In this document: piece after piece, positions 51,481 through 61,153 of the stretch | Numbering within the stretch: position 1 is the first letter of the stretch | Layout of the letters: each line of letters starts with the position of its first letter | Source: Fluviibacter sp964498255 | GTDB lineage: Bacteria > Pseudomonadota > Gammaproteobacteria > Burkholderiales > Rhodocyclaceae | Length of the DNA stretch: 64,000 nucleotides | Direction of reading: 5' to 3' | Assembly: GCA_964498255.1 (NCBI GenBank) | Contig: CAZCGW010000006.1 | Coordinates: 1 to 64,000, forward strand | The notes under the pieces: generated by a model | Seen by the model: the letters and a program-made list of their open reading frames with translations, nothing else | Database searches by the model: none | What the model was told of the DNA's origin: nothing | Translations under genes and position numbers: made by a program

Positions 51481-52208
51481 TGCCGACGACAACGCCGATG
51501 GTGCTGCTGCATGGCTGGGGTTTTCTGCCCGGCATCTGGCATGCCGTGATTGAACAACTCGAACAACAAGGGCTGAGAGCATCCGTCACCGCCCCTGTAC
51601 TGCCGCTCAGCGGCAACATTTCTCAACTCACTGCGATTGAATCTCTGTTCAATACGCTACCGGATACCGCCCACCTCGTTGGCTGGTCGCTGGGCGGTGA
51701 GCTTGCTCTGGCCTACACACTCTGTTTCCCTGAACGGGTGCGTTCACTCACACTAATCAGTAGTACCCCCTGCTTTATGCAACGTCCGGATTGGCAACTG
51801 GGCCAACCCACCACGCTACTGGATGATTTTGATCAGCGCCTCATTGAAAGCCCGACTGCACTATTGAAGCGCTTCTCTACGCTGATTCGCCATGGTGACA
51901 CCACGGCCATTCGCGACCGAACCTTGTCGGAACAACTGCAACAATACGCAGAGCCAGACGCAGAACGTTTAACATCCGGCCTTAAATTCCTGCGCACGAT
52001 TGACCTGCGCGCCGCCTGCACTACACAGACGGATCTGCCCCCCATAGCACTGATCCACGGATCGGCCGATGGTGTGGTGCCTCTCGCCGCTGCAGAATGG
52101 TTGTCGAACAAACTCAAGGCCAAATTGACGATCTTTGATCATGCGAGCCATGCCTTACCGTTAACCCATGCCGGGCAGATTGTTGCCAACCTGGTCCACA
52201 ACGTATGA
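51480..52208 (+). CDS. bioH: Pimeloyl-[ACP] methyl ester carboxylesterase
   Basis: 242-residue alpha/beta hydrolase. Catalytic triad S70 (VGWSLGGE), D197 (GSADGVV) and H224 (DHASHALPL); HGWGFLPGIW forms the oxyanion region. BioH removes the methyl ester after pimeloyl chain building, ending the BioC-BioH route. Overlaps bioF by one nucleotide and bioC by 4. Confidence 0.93.
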   Translation: MPTTTPMVLLHGWGFLPGIWHAVIEQLEQQGLRASVTAPVLPLSGNISQLTAIESLFNTLPDTAHLVGWSLGGELALAYTLCFPERVRSLTLISSTPCFMQRPDWQLGQPTTLLDDFDQRLIESPTALLKRFSTLIRHGDTTAIRDRTLSEQLQQYAEPDAERLTSGLKFLRTIDLRAACTTQTDLPPIALIHGSADGVVPLAAAEWLSNKLKAKLTIFDHASHALPLTHAGQIVANLVHNV

Positions 52209-52975
52209 GTCAGGTTCGCCAAAGTTTTAATCGTGCCGCATCGTCTTACGAAACCGTAGGCACCTTGCAACATCAGGTCGCTCGAGCGCTTACGGCATTA
52301 GCTTCCGAGAAGTTACCGTCAACCTTGAGCGGCAACCTGCTCGATGCAGGTTCTGGCACCGGCTATTGCCTGGAAGACCTACAAAAAAGCTTTCACGATG
52401 CGCGCTTTATAGCCGTCGATTTTGCCGAACGGATGCTGCATGCGATCCCTGAGCACCCAACGACACTGCGCGTTAGTGCTGACCTTCAAACACTCCCTAT
52501 CGCATCCGGCACTATCAACGCCTATCTTTCCAGCCTTGCCTGGCAATGGTGTGATCCTGCGCTCGCGTCTCAAGAAGCAGCTCGTGTACTCACGGCTAAG
52601 GGCGCATTCTTTCTGGCAACGCTGACTCAAGGAACCTTCCGTGAATTAGCGCAATGCCTGCAAGTCTGTAACCTAACCCCTACCGATCACCTGCTGCACT
52701 GTTTGCCGGCACAGCAGATTCAATCGACTGTTGATGCTGCCGGCCTGGAAGTTATCGATATCTCATCCACACCGATCACGACCTGGCACGCAGACTTCAA
52801 AGCCCTTCGCCGTTCAATTCGCGGAGTTGGCGCCAACCATTTGCCAGCACAGATAGCCCTTGCCATGAATCGCAAAATGCGTACACAGCTCATTGAGGCC
52901 TACGAGGGTTTACGCACGCCACAAGGTTTACCGCTATGCTATGAAGTCCTGATGATTCATGCCCGCAAACGCTAA
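52205..52975 (+). CDS. bioC: Malonyl-ACP O-methyltransferase
   Basis: 256-residue SAM methyltransferase that starts pimelate synthesis by capping malonyl-ACP. It begins VRQSFNRAASSYETVGTLQH, and the SAM motif is LLDAGSGTGYCLEDL. Adjacent to its partner bioH in a 4-nt ATGA overlap, which confirms the assignment within the methyltransferase family. Confidence 0.94.
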   Translation: MSQVRQSFNRAASSYETVGTLQHQVARALTALASEKLPSTLSGNLLDAGSGTGYCLEDLQKSFHDARFIAVDFAERMLHAIPEHPTTLRVSADLQTLPIASGTINAYLSSLAWQWCDPALASQEAARVLTAKGAFFLATLTQGTFRELAQCLQVCNLTPTDHLLHCLPAQQIQSTVDAAGLEVIDISSTPITTWHADFKALRRSIRGVGANHLPAQIALAMNRKMRTQLIEAYEGLRTPQGLPLCYEVLMIHARKR

Positions 52976-52985
52976 ACACCGCTCT

Positions 52986-53645
52986 ATGGCTCAAGCTTTC
53001 TTTATTACCGGCACTGATACCGAAATTGGCAAAACGCATGCCACCTGCGCCTTACTGGCCGCGGCCAATAGCCAGGGTTTGCGTGCCGTTGCCTTAAAGC
53101 CTGTAGCCGCCGGCATTGATGCAACCGGGCGTAACGATGATGTCGTTCGCCTTATGGCTGCCAGTAACGTTGCACTACCCCAACGCATGGTGAACCCGTG
53201 GTTGCTCCAGGAAGCACTCTCGCCACATATCGCTGCACGCCTAGCCGGGGTAGAAATTTCTATCGAACCGATCACACAAAGTTTTAGTGCCGCACAGGCC
53301 GTTGCTGATCTAGTTCTGGTTGAGGGCGTTGGGGGGCTGTATGCCCCCCTCTCTGAAACACTGACCCAACAGGACCTGATCAAGGCACTCAATCTTCCAG
53401 TGATCCTGGTCGTTGGTTTACGTCTGGGGTGTCTCAACCATGCCCTGCTGACGGCTGATGCTATCGCGCGCCATGGCTTGCGCTTCGCCGGTTGGATCGG
53501 CAACTGCATCGATCCGGCATTCCAGGCGCTGGAGGACAATCTGCGCACACTTGAAGCCGGTTTAAAGGCACCATGCCTAGGCGTCTTGCCTTACGCCACA
53601 ACTCCCGATGCCTCACTTGCCAGTCGGCTCGCTCTCCCGCAATAA
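52986..53645 (+). CDS. bioD: Dethiobiotin synthetase
   Basis: 219-residue P-loop ATPase forming the ureido ring of dethiobiotin. P-loop GTDTEIGKTHAT, LKPVAAG and LVEGVGGLYAPL are the BioD signatures. ATG 52959 would overlap bioC by 17 nt; 52986 gives the standard MxxxFFITGTDTEIGKT start. Last gene of the set; bioB is not in the window. Confidence 0.93.
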   Translation: MAQAFFITGTDTEIGKTHATCALLAAANSQGLRAVALKPVAAGIDATGRNDDVVRLMAASNVALPQRMVNPWLLQEALSPHIAARLAGVEISIEPITQSFSAAQAVADLVLVEGVGGLYAPLSETLTQQDLIKALNLPVILVVGLRLGCLNHALLTADAIARHGLRFAGWIGNCIDPAFQALEDNLRTLEAGLKAPCLGVLPYATTPDASLASRLALPQ

Positions 53646-53652
53646 TTCGCCC

Positions 53653-54192
53653 ATGAAAATTCTTTTTGATCTGCTGCCCATCCTGCTGTTCTTTATTGCC
53701 TTCAAAGTCTCTGGCATCTACGTTGCCACGGGCGTTGCCATTGTTGCCACAGCGGCACTCATCGGTTGGACCTGGCTTAAAACGCGCAAGGTAGACCCGA
53801 TGCAATGGGTCAGCCTGGGGCTGATTGTTGTCTTTGGTGGTGCCACCATCTGGTTGCAGGACGAAACCTTCATTAAATGGAAGCCGACCATTCTGTACTG
53901 GCTCTTTGCCATCGTCTTTCTCGTATCCAATCAGTTCATGAACAAGAATCTGGTACGTTCCATGATGGGACATCAGGTCGATCTCCCTCCTGCCATGTGG
54001 TCGCGCCTGAATTCCCTATGGATTGGCTTCTTTGCCATCATGGGCTGCCTGAATCTGGCTGTCGCCTACAACTTTGATACCGATACCTGGGTTAGCTTCA
54101 AACTCTTCGGCGGCATGGGCCTCATGCTGCTCTTTGTACTAGCTCAAGGCCTCTATATGGCTAAACACCTCCCTAAGGAAGGAACACACTAA
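53653..54192 (+). CDS. yciB: Inner membrane-spanning protein YciB
   Basis: 179-residue protein (IspZ/septation protein A) with about five transmembrane helices. MKILFDLLPILLFFIAFKVS, WKPTILYWLFAIVFLVS and the mid SLWIGFFAIMGCLNLAVAY are typical. Involved in cell-envelope organisation in E. coli. The frame is open from 53608; ATG 53653 is the family start. Overlaps yciI by one base (TAATG). Confidence 0.94.
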   Translation: MKILFDLLPILLFFIAFKVSGIYVATGVAIVATAALIGWTWLKTRKVDPMQWVSLGLIVVFGGATIWLQDETFIKWKPTILYWLFAIVFLVSNQFMNKNLVRSMMGHQVDLPPAMWSRLNSLWIGFFAIMGCLNLAVAYNFDTDTWVSFKLFGGMGLMLLFVLAQGLYMAKHLPKEGTH

Positions 54193-54494
54193 TGCTTTAT
54201 CTGATCGTTGGTGAAGACACGCCAAACTCGCTCGAAAAGCGTCTTTCTGTCCGCCCAGAGCATGTGGCACGTTTACAGGCACTACAAGCCGAAGGTCGTT
54301 TGGTACTGGCCGGCCCTTTCCCTGCGGTTGATTCACCAGATCCGGGCACTGCCGGATTTACGGGCAGTGCCATCGTTGCCGAGTTTGCTTCCCTAGCTGA
54401 CGCACAAACCTGGGCTAATGCTGATCCTTATGTGGCGGCTGGTGTATACGGCAACGTGGTCGTTCGTCCATTCAAAAAGGTACTGCCAGCCTAA
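54192..54494 (+). CDS. yciI: YciI-like protein
   Basis: 100-residue member of the YciI fold (dimeric alpha-beta barrel). Start MLYLIVGEDTPNSLEKRLSV, then the conserved GRLVLAGPFPA and ADAQTWANADPYVAAGVY with the active-site-like Asp. Reaction unknown in most members. Coupled to yciB, an arrangement common in betaproteobacteria and followed by the parvulin gene. Confidence 0.93.
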   Translation: MLYLIVGEDTPNSLEKRLSVRPEHVARLQALQAEGRLVLAGPFPAVDSPDPGTAGFTGSAIVAEFASLADAQTWANADPYVAAGVYGNVVVRPFKKVLPA

Positions 54495-54631
54495 GCGTTT
54501 TACGCTTTTTAAAGGCGCTTAAGCACCTCTTAAGAAGTGCAAAAAGACTAGCCAAGAAAGCTATCACGCTTTATGCTGCTCAAATAGATACCACCTCAAT
54601 CGGGCGGTATTACATGACTTTAGGAATAAAA

Positions 54632-55432
54632 ATGAATCTGAAAGCATTACGCAAGACGTCCCTAGTTTCTACCCTGATTGCAGCTTCTATTCTTTCTGCA
54701 GCTGTGCAAGCTGCTCCAGCGGCTGTCGCCACAGTCAACGGCACAGCTATTCCACAATCGCTGGCCAATCTGCTGGTGAGTGAGCGTGTTGCACAAGGCA
54801 CAAAAGACACACCAGAACTGCGTAACGCGGTTCGTGAAGAACTGATCCAACGCGAACTGATTCTGCAAGATGCCAAGAAGGCCGGTATCGGTTCACAAGC
54901 AGACATCCAGGCTGCTATGAAGTTGGCCGAACAAAATGTACTCATTCGTGCCTACATGGCCAATTTTGCACAGAAGCACCCGGTTTCAGATGAACAGCTT
55001 AAGCAGGCTTATGCGCAAATCAACGCAGGCATGGGCAAAGAGGAGTTCAAGACTCGTCACATTCTGGTACCGAGTGAAGCCCAAGCCAAAGACGTCATCA
55101 ACAAGCTGAATTCGGGAGACAGCTTTGAATCGCTGGCCAAACAGAACTCAACGGATCCAGGCTCTAAAGATAACGGCGGCGATCTGGGTTGGGCTGCCCC
55201 AAGCAACTTTGTGAAGCCGTTTGGTGATGCCATGACCAAGCTGGGCAAGGGCAAGTACACGACTGCGCCAGTGAAGTCGGACTTTGGCTGGCACGTGATT
55301 CTGGTTGAAGACCGTCGCCCACTGACCCCGCCACCGTTTGATCAGGTCAAGGGTCAACTGGCTCAAGCGATTCAGGAACAAGAGTTCCAACAGCAAATCG
55401 CCAAGCAACGCCAGAGCGCCAAGATTCAGTAA
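54632..55432 (+). CDS. Parvulin-type peptidyl-prolyl isomerase
   Basis: 266-residue secreted chaperone/isomerase. Signal peptide 1-27 (ILSAAVQA then APAA), SurA-like N-terminal helical region, and a PpiC domain at about 135-235 (KTRHILVPSE, STDPGSKDNGGDLGW, VKSDFGWHVILVEDRR). A Gln-rich C-terminal helix (EQEFQQQIAKQRQ) closes it. AGGAATAAAA precedes ATG 54632, a better start than 54614. Likely a periplasmic folding factor for outer-membrane proteins. Confidence 0.9.
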   Translation: MNLKALRKTSLVSTLIAASILSAAVQAAPAAVATVNGTAIPQSLANLLVSERVAQGTKDTPELRNAVREELIQRELILQDAKKAGIGSQADIQAAMKLAEQNVLIRAYMANFAQKHPVSDEQLKQAYAQINAGMGKEEFKTRHILVPSEAQAKDVINKLNSGDSFESLAKQNSTDPGSKDNGGDLGWAAPSNFVKPFGDAMTKLGKGKYTTAPVKSDFGWHVILVEDRRPLTPPPFDQVKGQLAQAIQEQEFQQQIAKQRQSAKIQ

Positions 55433-55450
55433 TCTGACTCAGTGCTCAAA

Positions 55451-55481
55451 TAAAACGGGAGGCCTAGGCCTCCCGTTTTTA
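55451..55481. terminator. Bidirectional terminator
   Basis: AAAACGGGAGGCC-TAGGCCTCCCGTTTT, a fully symmetric palindrome with A and T runs on both sides, between the convergent parvulin and purL genes. Confidence 0.92.
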
Positions 55482-55499
55482 TTTAGGCTACGTACAACA

Positions 55500-58400
55500 T
55501 CAGCCCAGGGATTTACGTGCGTTGCGGAACATACGCAGCCATGGGCCATCTTCGCCCCAGACTTCGCCAAACTGGCCCGGATACCACGACATCTGTAGCG
55601 TACGGAACGTACGTTCAGGGTGCGGCATCATCACCGTGAATCGACCATCCGGTGTGGTCACACCAGCAACACCCTGCGGCGAACCATTCGGGTTAAACGG
55701 ATAACGCTCGGTGGCTGCACCCTGGCTATCGATATAACGCAAGGCTACCGGCACCTTCGCCAGATCGTCCGCTTTGGCAAACTTAGCGCGACCTTCACCA
55801 TGCGACACGATCACCGGCAGCTTGCTACCGTGCATACCGGCCATAAACAACGATGGCGAGTTCGGTACCTCGGCCATTACCAGACGTGCTTCAAACTGCT
55901 CGCTCAGGTTGCGTACAAAACGTGGCCAATGATCGGCACCCGGGATCAGATCCTGCAAGGTACTCATCATCTGGCAGCCATTACAGACACCCAGTGCAAA
56001 GCTGTCGCCGCGTTGGAAGAATGCAGAAAAGCCTTCGCGCAGACGTTCGTTAAACAGAATCGTACGTGCCCAACCCTGGCCAGCACCCAGCACGTCACCA
56101 TACGAGAAACCACCGCAAGCGGCGAGACCAGCAAACTTTTCCAGCGTGACACGGCCGGTGAGCAGATCGCTCATATGCACATCAACAGCGGTGAAGCCGG
56201 CACGATCAAACGCCGCCGCCATTTCTACCTGGCCGTTAACACCCTGCTCACGCAGAATGGCCACACGTGGGCGAGCGCCACTATTAACAAATGGTGCCGC
56301 TACATTTTCTGACGGATCAAAGGACAGTGCTGCAAACAGACCACGATCTGTGGTGTCCAGAATGCGGTCGTATTCAGCTTGTGCACATGCCGGATTGTCA
56401 CGTAGCGACTGGATACGGAACGATGTTTCCGACCAGGCGCGCTGTAGCTCAATGCGCGGCTCGGCAAAGGCCGTTTTTCCCAGATGCGACACACGGATCT
56501 CATCGGTCTGGTTCGGATAACCAATCACTTCAGAGTAACGCGATAGACCATGTGTGCGCAGACGTGCCATCACTGCTTCGCGATCACTACGACGCACCTG
56601 AATCAGTGCACCGAGTTCTTCGCTGAACAGTACGCGTAGCAGTTTTTCGTTACGACGGCCTTGCAGAATGCCCGGCTTCTTGTCGTAATCCACGTCCTGA
56701 TCCATCGGATCAACACAGAGGATATCGGCATTGATGGTGACACCACAACGCGAGGCAAAAGCCATTTCGGCAGCTGCCGCAAAGAGGCCGCCATCCGAAC
56801 GGTCGTGATACGCCAGCAGCAAACCATCTTCATTCAGTGACTGCACGGCTGCATAGAACGCTTTCAGCTGCTGCGGATCATCCACGTCCGGTGCATCATC
56901 ACCGGTGGCATCAAACACCTGTGCCAGCGCAGAGCCCCCCAGACGGTTCTTGCCATTACCGAGGTCAATCAGAATCAGCTCACTATCGGCTTCATCGCGA
57001 TTCAATTCCGGCGTCAGCGTCTGTGCAATATCCGGTACACGGGCAAACGCAGTGACAATCAGTGACAACGGCGACACCACTTCTTGTGGCTTGCCATTCT
57101 CATCCCAACGCGTGCGCATGGAGAGCGAATCCTTACCCACAGGAATGGCCACATCAATGGCCTGACACAACTCGGAAACAGCCTTCACCGTATCGAAGAG
57201 ACGGGCATCTTCACCGGGCGCACCAGCAGCTGCCATCCAGTTAGCCGACAGCTTGATATCAGCCATGCTGCTCACGCGCGCAGCTGCCAGATTGGTCAGT
57301 GCTTCACCGACTGCCATACGACCCGATGCTGGTGCATCAAGGACAGCGACCGGTGTGCGCTCACCCATGGCGTAGGCTTCGCCCAGGCGGGTGTTGTAAC
57401 CCATTGCCGTTACAGCCACGTCGGCTACTGGCACTTGCCATGGACCGACCATCTGGTCGCGGGCCGTCAAACCACCCACACTGCGGTCACCAATGGTGAT
57501 GAGGAATGATTTATCCGCAACTGATGGCAAACGCATCACACGGTACGCCGCTTCTTTCAGTTCAATGGCATCAGCATCCAGTGCAGCGGCCTGCTCTGCC
57601 GTATGCGTCACATCTCGCGTCATGCGTGGCGGTTTGCCCAGCAAGGCATGCATCGACATATCGACGGCATGATTGTTGAACAGGCTGTCGCTCACAATCA
57701 GTTGGCCTTCCGCCGTGGCCGTACCAACAATAGCAAACGGACAACGTTCGCGCTCACAGAGTGCTGCAAAGCGTTCGATATCTTTGGCGGCAATGGCCAG
57801 CACATAGCGCTCTTGCGCTTCGTTACACCATAGTTCTGCCGGGCTCATACCCGGATCTTCGCTTTGAATGGCACGCAATTCGAAGCGTGCACCGACACCG
57901 CCCGAATGCGCCAGCTCCGGCATGGCGTTCGACAGGCCGCCAGCGCCGACATCGTGTGCGGAAAGAATCGGATTGCCGGCACCCATCTGCCAGCAGCGAT
58001 CAATCACTTCCTGGGCGCGGCGTTCGATTTCCGGATTGCCCCGTTGTACTGACGCAAAATCCAGATCGGCCTGATTGCTACCGGAGGCCATCGACGAAGC
58101 GGCGCCACCGCCCAGACCAATCAACATGCCCGGGCCACCCAGCTGCACAAACAGCGTGCCCGGCTCGAAGCTTTCCTGCTTGAAAGACTGACCCGCCTGA
58201 ATAGAACCCACGCCACCGGCAATCATGATGGGCTTGTGATAACCGTGAACGGTATCGCCCACCACTTGCTCATAGGTACGGAAGTAACCGGCCAGATTTG
58301 GACGACCAAATTCGTTATTGAATGCGGCGGCACCAATCGGGCCTTCGATCATGATGTCCAGCGCGCTGGCGATACGATCCGGCTTACTGGCCGGGCGCTC

Positions 58401-59447
58401 CCAAGGTTGCTTGGCATCCGGCAGATTCAGATTCGAGACGGTAAAGCCACAAAGGCCTGCCTTCGGCTTGGAGCCACGGCCCGTTGCACCTTCATCACGG
58501 ATCTCACCGCCCGAACCCGTGGCAGCACCCGGGAATGGCGAAATCGCCGTAGGGTGATTGTGCGTCTCTACCTTGGCCAGATAGTGCGTCAATTCATTAT
58601 TAAACGCATAGGTGCCATCAGCGGCCGGATAGAAGCGCTCGACTTCAGCGCCTTCCATAATGGCGGCGTTATCGGAGTAGGCAACCACGGTGCCTTGCGG
58701 TGTTTTATTGTGCGTATCGCGGATCATGCCGAACAGCGACTTGGCTTCAGCCACGCCGTCGATAATCCAGTCGGCATTAAAAATCTTGTGGCGGCAGTGC
58801 TCTGAGTTGGCCTGCGCAAACATCATCAGTTCCACATCGGTCGGGTTGCGCCCGGCCTCTGTGAAAATGTTCATCAGGTATTCGACTTCATCATCCGACA
58901 GTGCCAGACCCATGTCGCGGTTGGCAGTTTCCAGTGCCGGGCGGCCACCCAGCAAGATATCAACCGTCGCCAGCGGGCGCGGTGCGACATGATCAAACAA
59001 GGCATGTGCAGCCTGTACGGTATCTAGTACTGTTTCAATCATGCGGTCATGCAATAGCGCTGCTAGCGCAGTGCGCTCGGCAGCCGAAGGAGTTTTCTTG
59101 CCAGCGACTGGCTGAAAGCGAATGACGCGTTCAACACGGACCACATTAGCCAAACCACAGTGACGCAGAATATCGGTGGCCTTGGATGACCAGGGAGAAA
59201 TCGTGCCCAGACGTGGCGCCACGATAAATGCACCCGCCAGTTCTTCTGCAACGCCTGATGCTTCCAGCACGGCACTAAGTCGTTCAGTCTCGGCGGTATC
59301 AAGCGGCGCCGACAATTCGACCAGATAGAGATAGTCGCTCTCGATCCCGGTAATTGCCGGCCAGGCCGTCTTCAGTTTTTCCAGCAAACGTTGGGTGCGG
59401 AATTCGGAAAGTGCGGCAGCACCACGGAGAGCAATCACAGACGACAT
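55500..59447 (-). CDS. purL: Phosphoribosylformylglycinamidine synthase
   Basis: About 1315-residue single-chain PurL converting FGAR to FGAM with glutamine. N-terminal PurS-like domain, FGAM synthase core with two ATP-like domains (KVETHNHPTAISPFPGAATG, GVGSIQAGQSF), and a C-terminal glutaminase with nucleophile in LGVCNGCQMMS and HPERTFRTLQ. The frame is open to 59504; ATG 59447 (MSSVIALRGAAALSEF) matches the family start, with a weak Shine-Dalgarno. Divergent from the NAD(P)HX repair gene. Confidence 0.97.
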   Translation of the reverse strand: MSSVIALRGAAALSEFRTQRLLEKLKTAWPAITGIESDYLYLVELSAPLDTAETERLSAVLEASGVAEELAGAFIVAPRLGTISPWSSKATDILRHCGLANVVRVERVIRFQPVAGKKTPSAAERTALAALLHDRMIETVLDTVQAAHALFDHVAPRPLATVDILLGGRPALETANRDMGLALSDDEVEYLMNIFTEAGRNPTDVELMMFAQANSEHCRHKIFNADWIIDGVAEAKSLFGMIRDTHNKTPQGTVVAYSDNAAIMEGAEVERFYPAADGTYAFNNELTHYLAKVETHNHPTAISPFPGAATGSGGEIRDEGATGRGSKPKAGLCGFTVSNLNLPDAKQPWERPASKPDRIASALDIMIEGPIGAAAFNNEFGRPNLAGYFRTYEQVVGDTVHGYHKPIMIAGGVGSIQAGQSFKQESFEPGTLFVQLGGPGMLIGLGGGAASSMASGSNQADLDFASVQRGNPEIERRAQEVIDRCWQMGAGNPILSAHDVGAGGLSNAMPELAHSGGVGARFELRAIQSEDPGMSPAELWCNEAQERYVLAIAAKDIERFAALCERERCPFAIVGTATAEGQLIVSDSLFNNHAVDMSMHALLGKPPRMTRDVTHTAEQAAALDADAIELKEAAYRVMRLPSVADKSFLITIGDRSVGGLTARDQMVGPWQVPVADVAVTAMGYNTRLGEAYAMGERTPVAVLDAPASGRMAVGEALTNLAAARVSSMADIKLSANWMAAAGAPGEDARLFDTVKAVSELCQAIDVAIPVGKDSLSMRTRWDENGKPQEVVSPLSLIVTAFARVPDIAQTLTPELNRDEADSELILIDLGNGKNRLGGSALAQVFDATGDDAPDVDDPQQLKAFYAAVQSLNEDGLLLAYHDRSDGGLFAAAAEMAFASRCGVTINADILCVDPMDQDVDYDKKPGILQGRRNEKLLRVLFSEELGALIQVRRSDREAVMARLRTHGLSRYSEVIGYPNQTDEIRVSHLGKTAFAEPRIELQRAWSETSFRIQSLRDNPACAQAEYDRILDTTDRGLFAALSFDPSENVAAPFVNSGARPRVAILREQGVNGQVEMAAAFDRAGFTAVDVHMSDLLTGRVTLEKFAGLAACGGFSYGDVLGAGQGWARTILFNERLREGFSAFFQRGDSFALGVCNGCQMMSTLQDLIPGADHWPRFVRNLSEQFEARLVMAEVPNSPSLFMAGMHGSKLPVIVSHGEGRAKFAKADDLAKVPVALRYIDSQGAATERYPFNPNGSPQGVAGVTTPDGRFTVMMPHPERTFRTLQMSWYPGQFGEVWGEDGPWLRMFRNARKSLG

Positions 59448-59649
59448 GAGCAAGACCCAGATAACCGGCAAAACGCAATGCTTAGGCAAAAAATAGCCCG
59501 TCACTTGCGTGCAACCGAAGAGACTAAAAAGAAGGTTGAATTATAGCGGAGAGCCCCCTGTGGCAGGATAAAATAAGGCTTTATCACTGACCGGCGGCAA
59601 AACCGTGGATTCAGCCCAATTGCACTCTTTTGAATCAAATCCAGGCCTT

Positions 59650-61152
59650 ATGCGCACCCATTTGCTCACCATTCAGGGCATTCGGACGGTTGAGCAGGCG
59701 TTTCAGACACAGAACCCGGGCCTATCTCTCATGGCGCGCGCCGGAGAAGCCGCTGCGGAATGGGTACGCGAACTCACTGGCGACCGACCCGACCCGATTC
59801 TCGTTCTGGTAGGGCCAGGTAATAACGGGGGCGATGCCCTAGTTTGCGCCCGGGAGCTTATGGCACTGGGCTATGGCTGTATCTGCATCGGCCAACCCGC
59901 TACCGAACGCACCCCTACCGATGCCAAAGCCGCCCACGCCGAATTTATTGCTGCTGGCGGCGTATTGCATGCGGATATCCCCGAAACCACCGGTTACCGC
60001 TTCAGCCTGATTATTGATGGACTCTTTGGGATTGGCCTGAACCAGCCTATGGTTGCCCCCTATGCAGACTGGGTAGAAACAGCCAATACGCTCAGCCTGC
60101 TCGATGACATCCCGCTACTGGCACTTGACATTGCCTCCGGTCTCAACAGCGATACCGGCTATGCGCAGGCACTCTGCATCACGGCCACGCATACCATCAC
60201 CTTTATTGCCGACAAACCCGGCTTATTCACTGGAGATGGCCCAGACCATAGCGGTGAAGTACAGGTCTGCACGCTGGATATCGACCCCTCACTACTGACA
60301 GCGGCACCCGACGATACAGGTCACCTGAATGATCCTGATCTCTGGGCAGACGATCTACCGCAACGTGCGCTTAATGCCAATAAAGGCGATGCAGGCAGTG
60401 CGGGATTATTAGGTGGCTCGCCGTCTATGACCGGCGCACTCATTCTTGCCGCCCGCAGCGCTCTGCATAGCGGTGCCGGACGCGTTTATGCCGCAGCCCT
60501 AGGTAATGCACAAACCGGTGCCCCCACGCTGGATCCGCTGCAACCGGAAATCATGTTCCGCGATCCGGCCGCACTACGCGAAGCCCCTCTCACCGCCCTC
60601 GGTGTCGGCCCGGGGCTGGGACGTTCCGATGATTCCCGTGCAGTGCTTGCCAGCGCCCTGGATTTTGAAGGGCCGCTGGTACTGGATGCTGATGCCCTCA
60701 TACTCTTACCCGGTCTGATTGACGCGGTAACGGAGCGCCATGCACCAACCCTACTCACACCGCACCCCGGTGAAGCAGCTGCGTTACTGGGTACGGATAT
60801 TCCTGCCATTGAGTCAGACCGCATTAAAGCAACACGGGACATTGCAGCTAAATACCATGCAACGGTCGTGCTCAAAGGCTGCGGCAGCATTATTGCCACA
60901 CCCGATGGCCGTTGGTGGATTAACACCACCGGCAACCCCGGCATGGCCACCGCCGGCATGGGCGATGTACTGACCGGCATTACTACCGCCTTACTCGCGC
61001 AGGGCATGGCACCCGAACAGGCACTCTGCGCCGCCGTCTGGCTACATGGTGCTGCGAGCGATGTCTGTCTCGAATCTGGTGAGGGGCCATTAGGTCTCAC
61101 CGCCAGCGAAGTCATTCTTGCCGCCCGTACTTTATTGAACTCCCTGATCTGA
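59650..61152 (+). CDS. nnr: Bifunctional NAD(P)HX epimerase/dehydratase
   Basis: About 500 residues. N-terminal YjeF epimerase domain (LVGPGNNGGDALVCARELM, LIIDGLFGIGLNQPM) and C-terminal ADP-dependent dehydratase of the ribokinase-like fold (GVGPGLGRSDDSRAV, LTPHPGEAAALLG, NPGMATAGMGDVLTGI). It repairs hydrated nicotinamide cofactors. A GTG at 59605 is a possible longer start, but ATG 59650 (RTHLLTIQGIRTVEQ) fits the family. Followed by nadC one base later, so both serve NAD metabolism and share a transcript. Confidence 0.94.
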   Translation: MRTHLLTIQGIRTVEQAFQTQNPGLSLMARAGEAAAEWVRELTGDRPDPILVLVGPGNNGGDALVCARELMALGYGCICIGQPATERTPTDAKAAHAEFIAAGGVLHADIPETTGYRFSLIIDGLFGIGLNQPMVAPYADWVETANTLSLLDDIPLLALDIASGLNSDTGYAQALCITATHTITFIADKPGLFTGDGPDHSGEVQVCTLDIDPSLLTAAPDDTGHLNDPDLWADDLPQRALNANKGDAGSAGLLGGSPSMTGALILAARSALHSGAGRVYAAALGNAQTGAPTLDPLQPEIMFRDPAALREAPLTALGVGPGLGRSDDSRAVLASALDFEGPLVLDADALILLPGLIDAVTERHAPTLLTPHPGEAAALLGTDIPAIESDRIKATRDIAAKYHATVVLKGCGSIIATPDGRWWINTTGNPGMATAGMGDVLTGITTALLAQGMAPEQALCAAVWLHGAASDVCLESGEGPLGLTASEVILAARTLLNSLI

Positions 61153-61153
61153 T

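Noticed and set aside
53608..53652. N-terminal extension of YciB
   Set aside because: Overlaps bioD and lacks a Shine-Dalgarno; the family start at 53653 is clear.
54495..54631. Possible terminator between yciI and the parvulin gene
   Set aside because: Short repeats of CTTAAG/GCGTTTTACGC are present, but no stable GC-rich stem with a T run forms.
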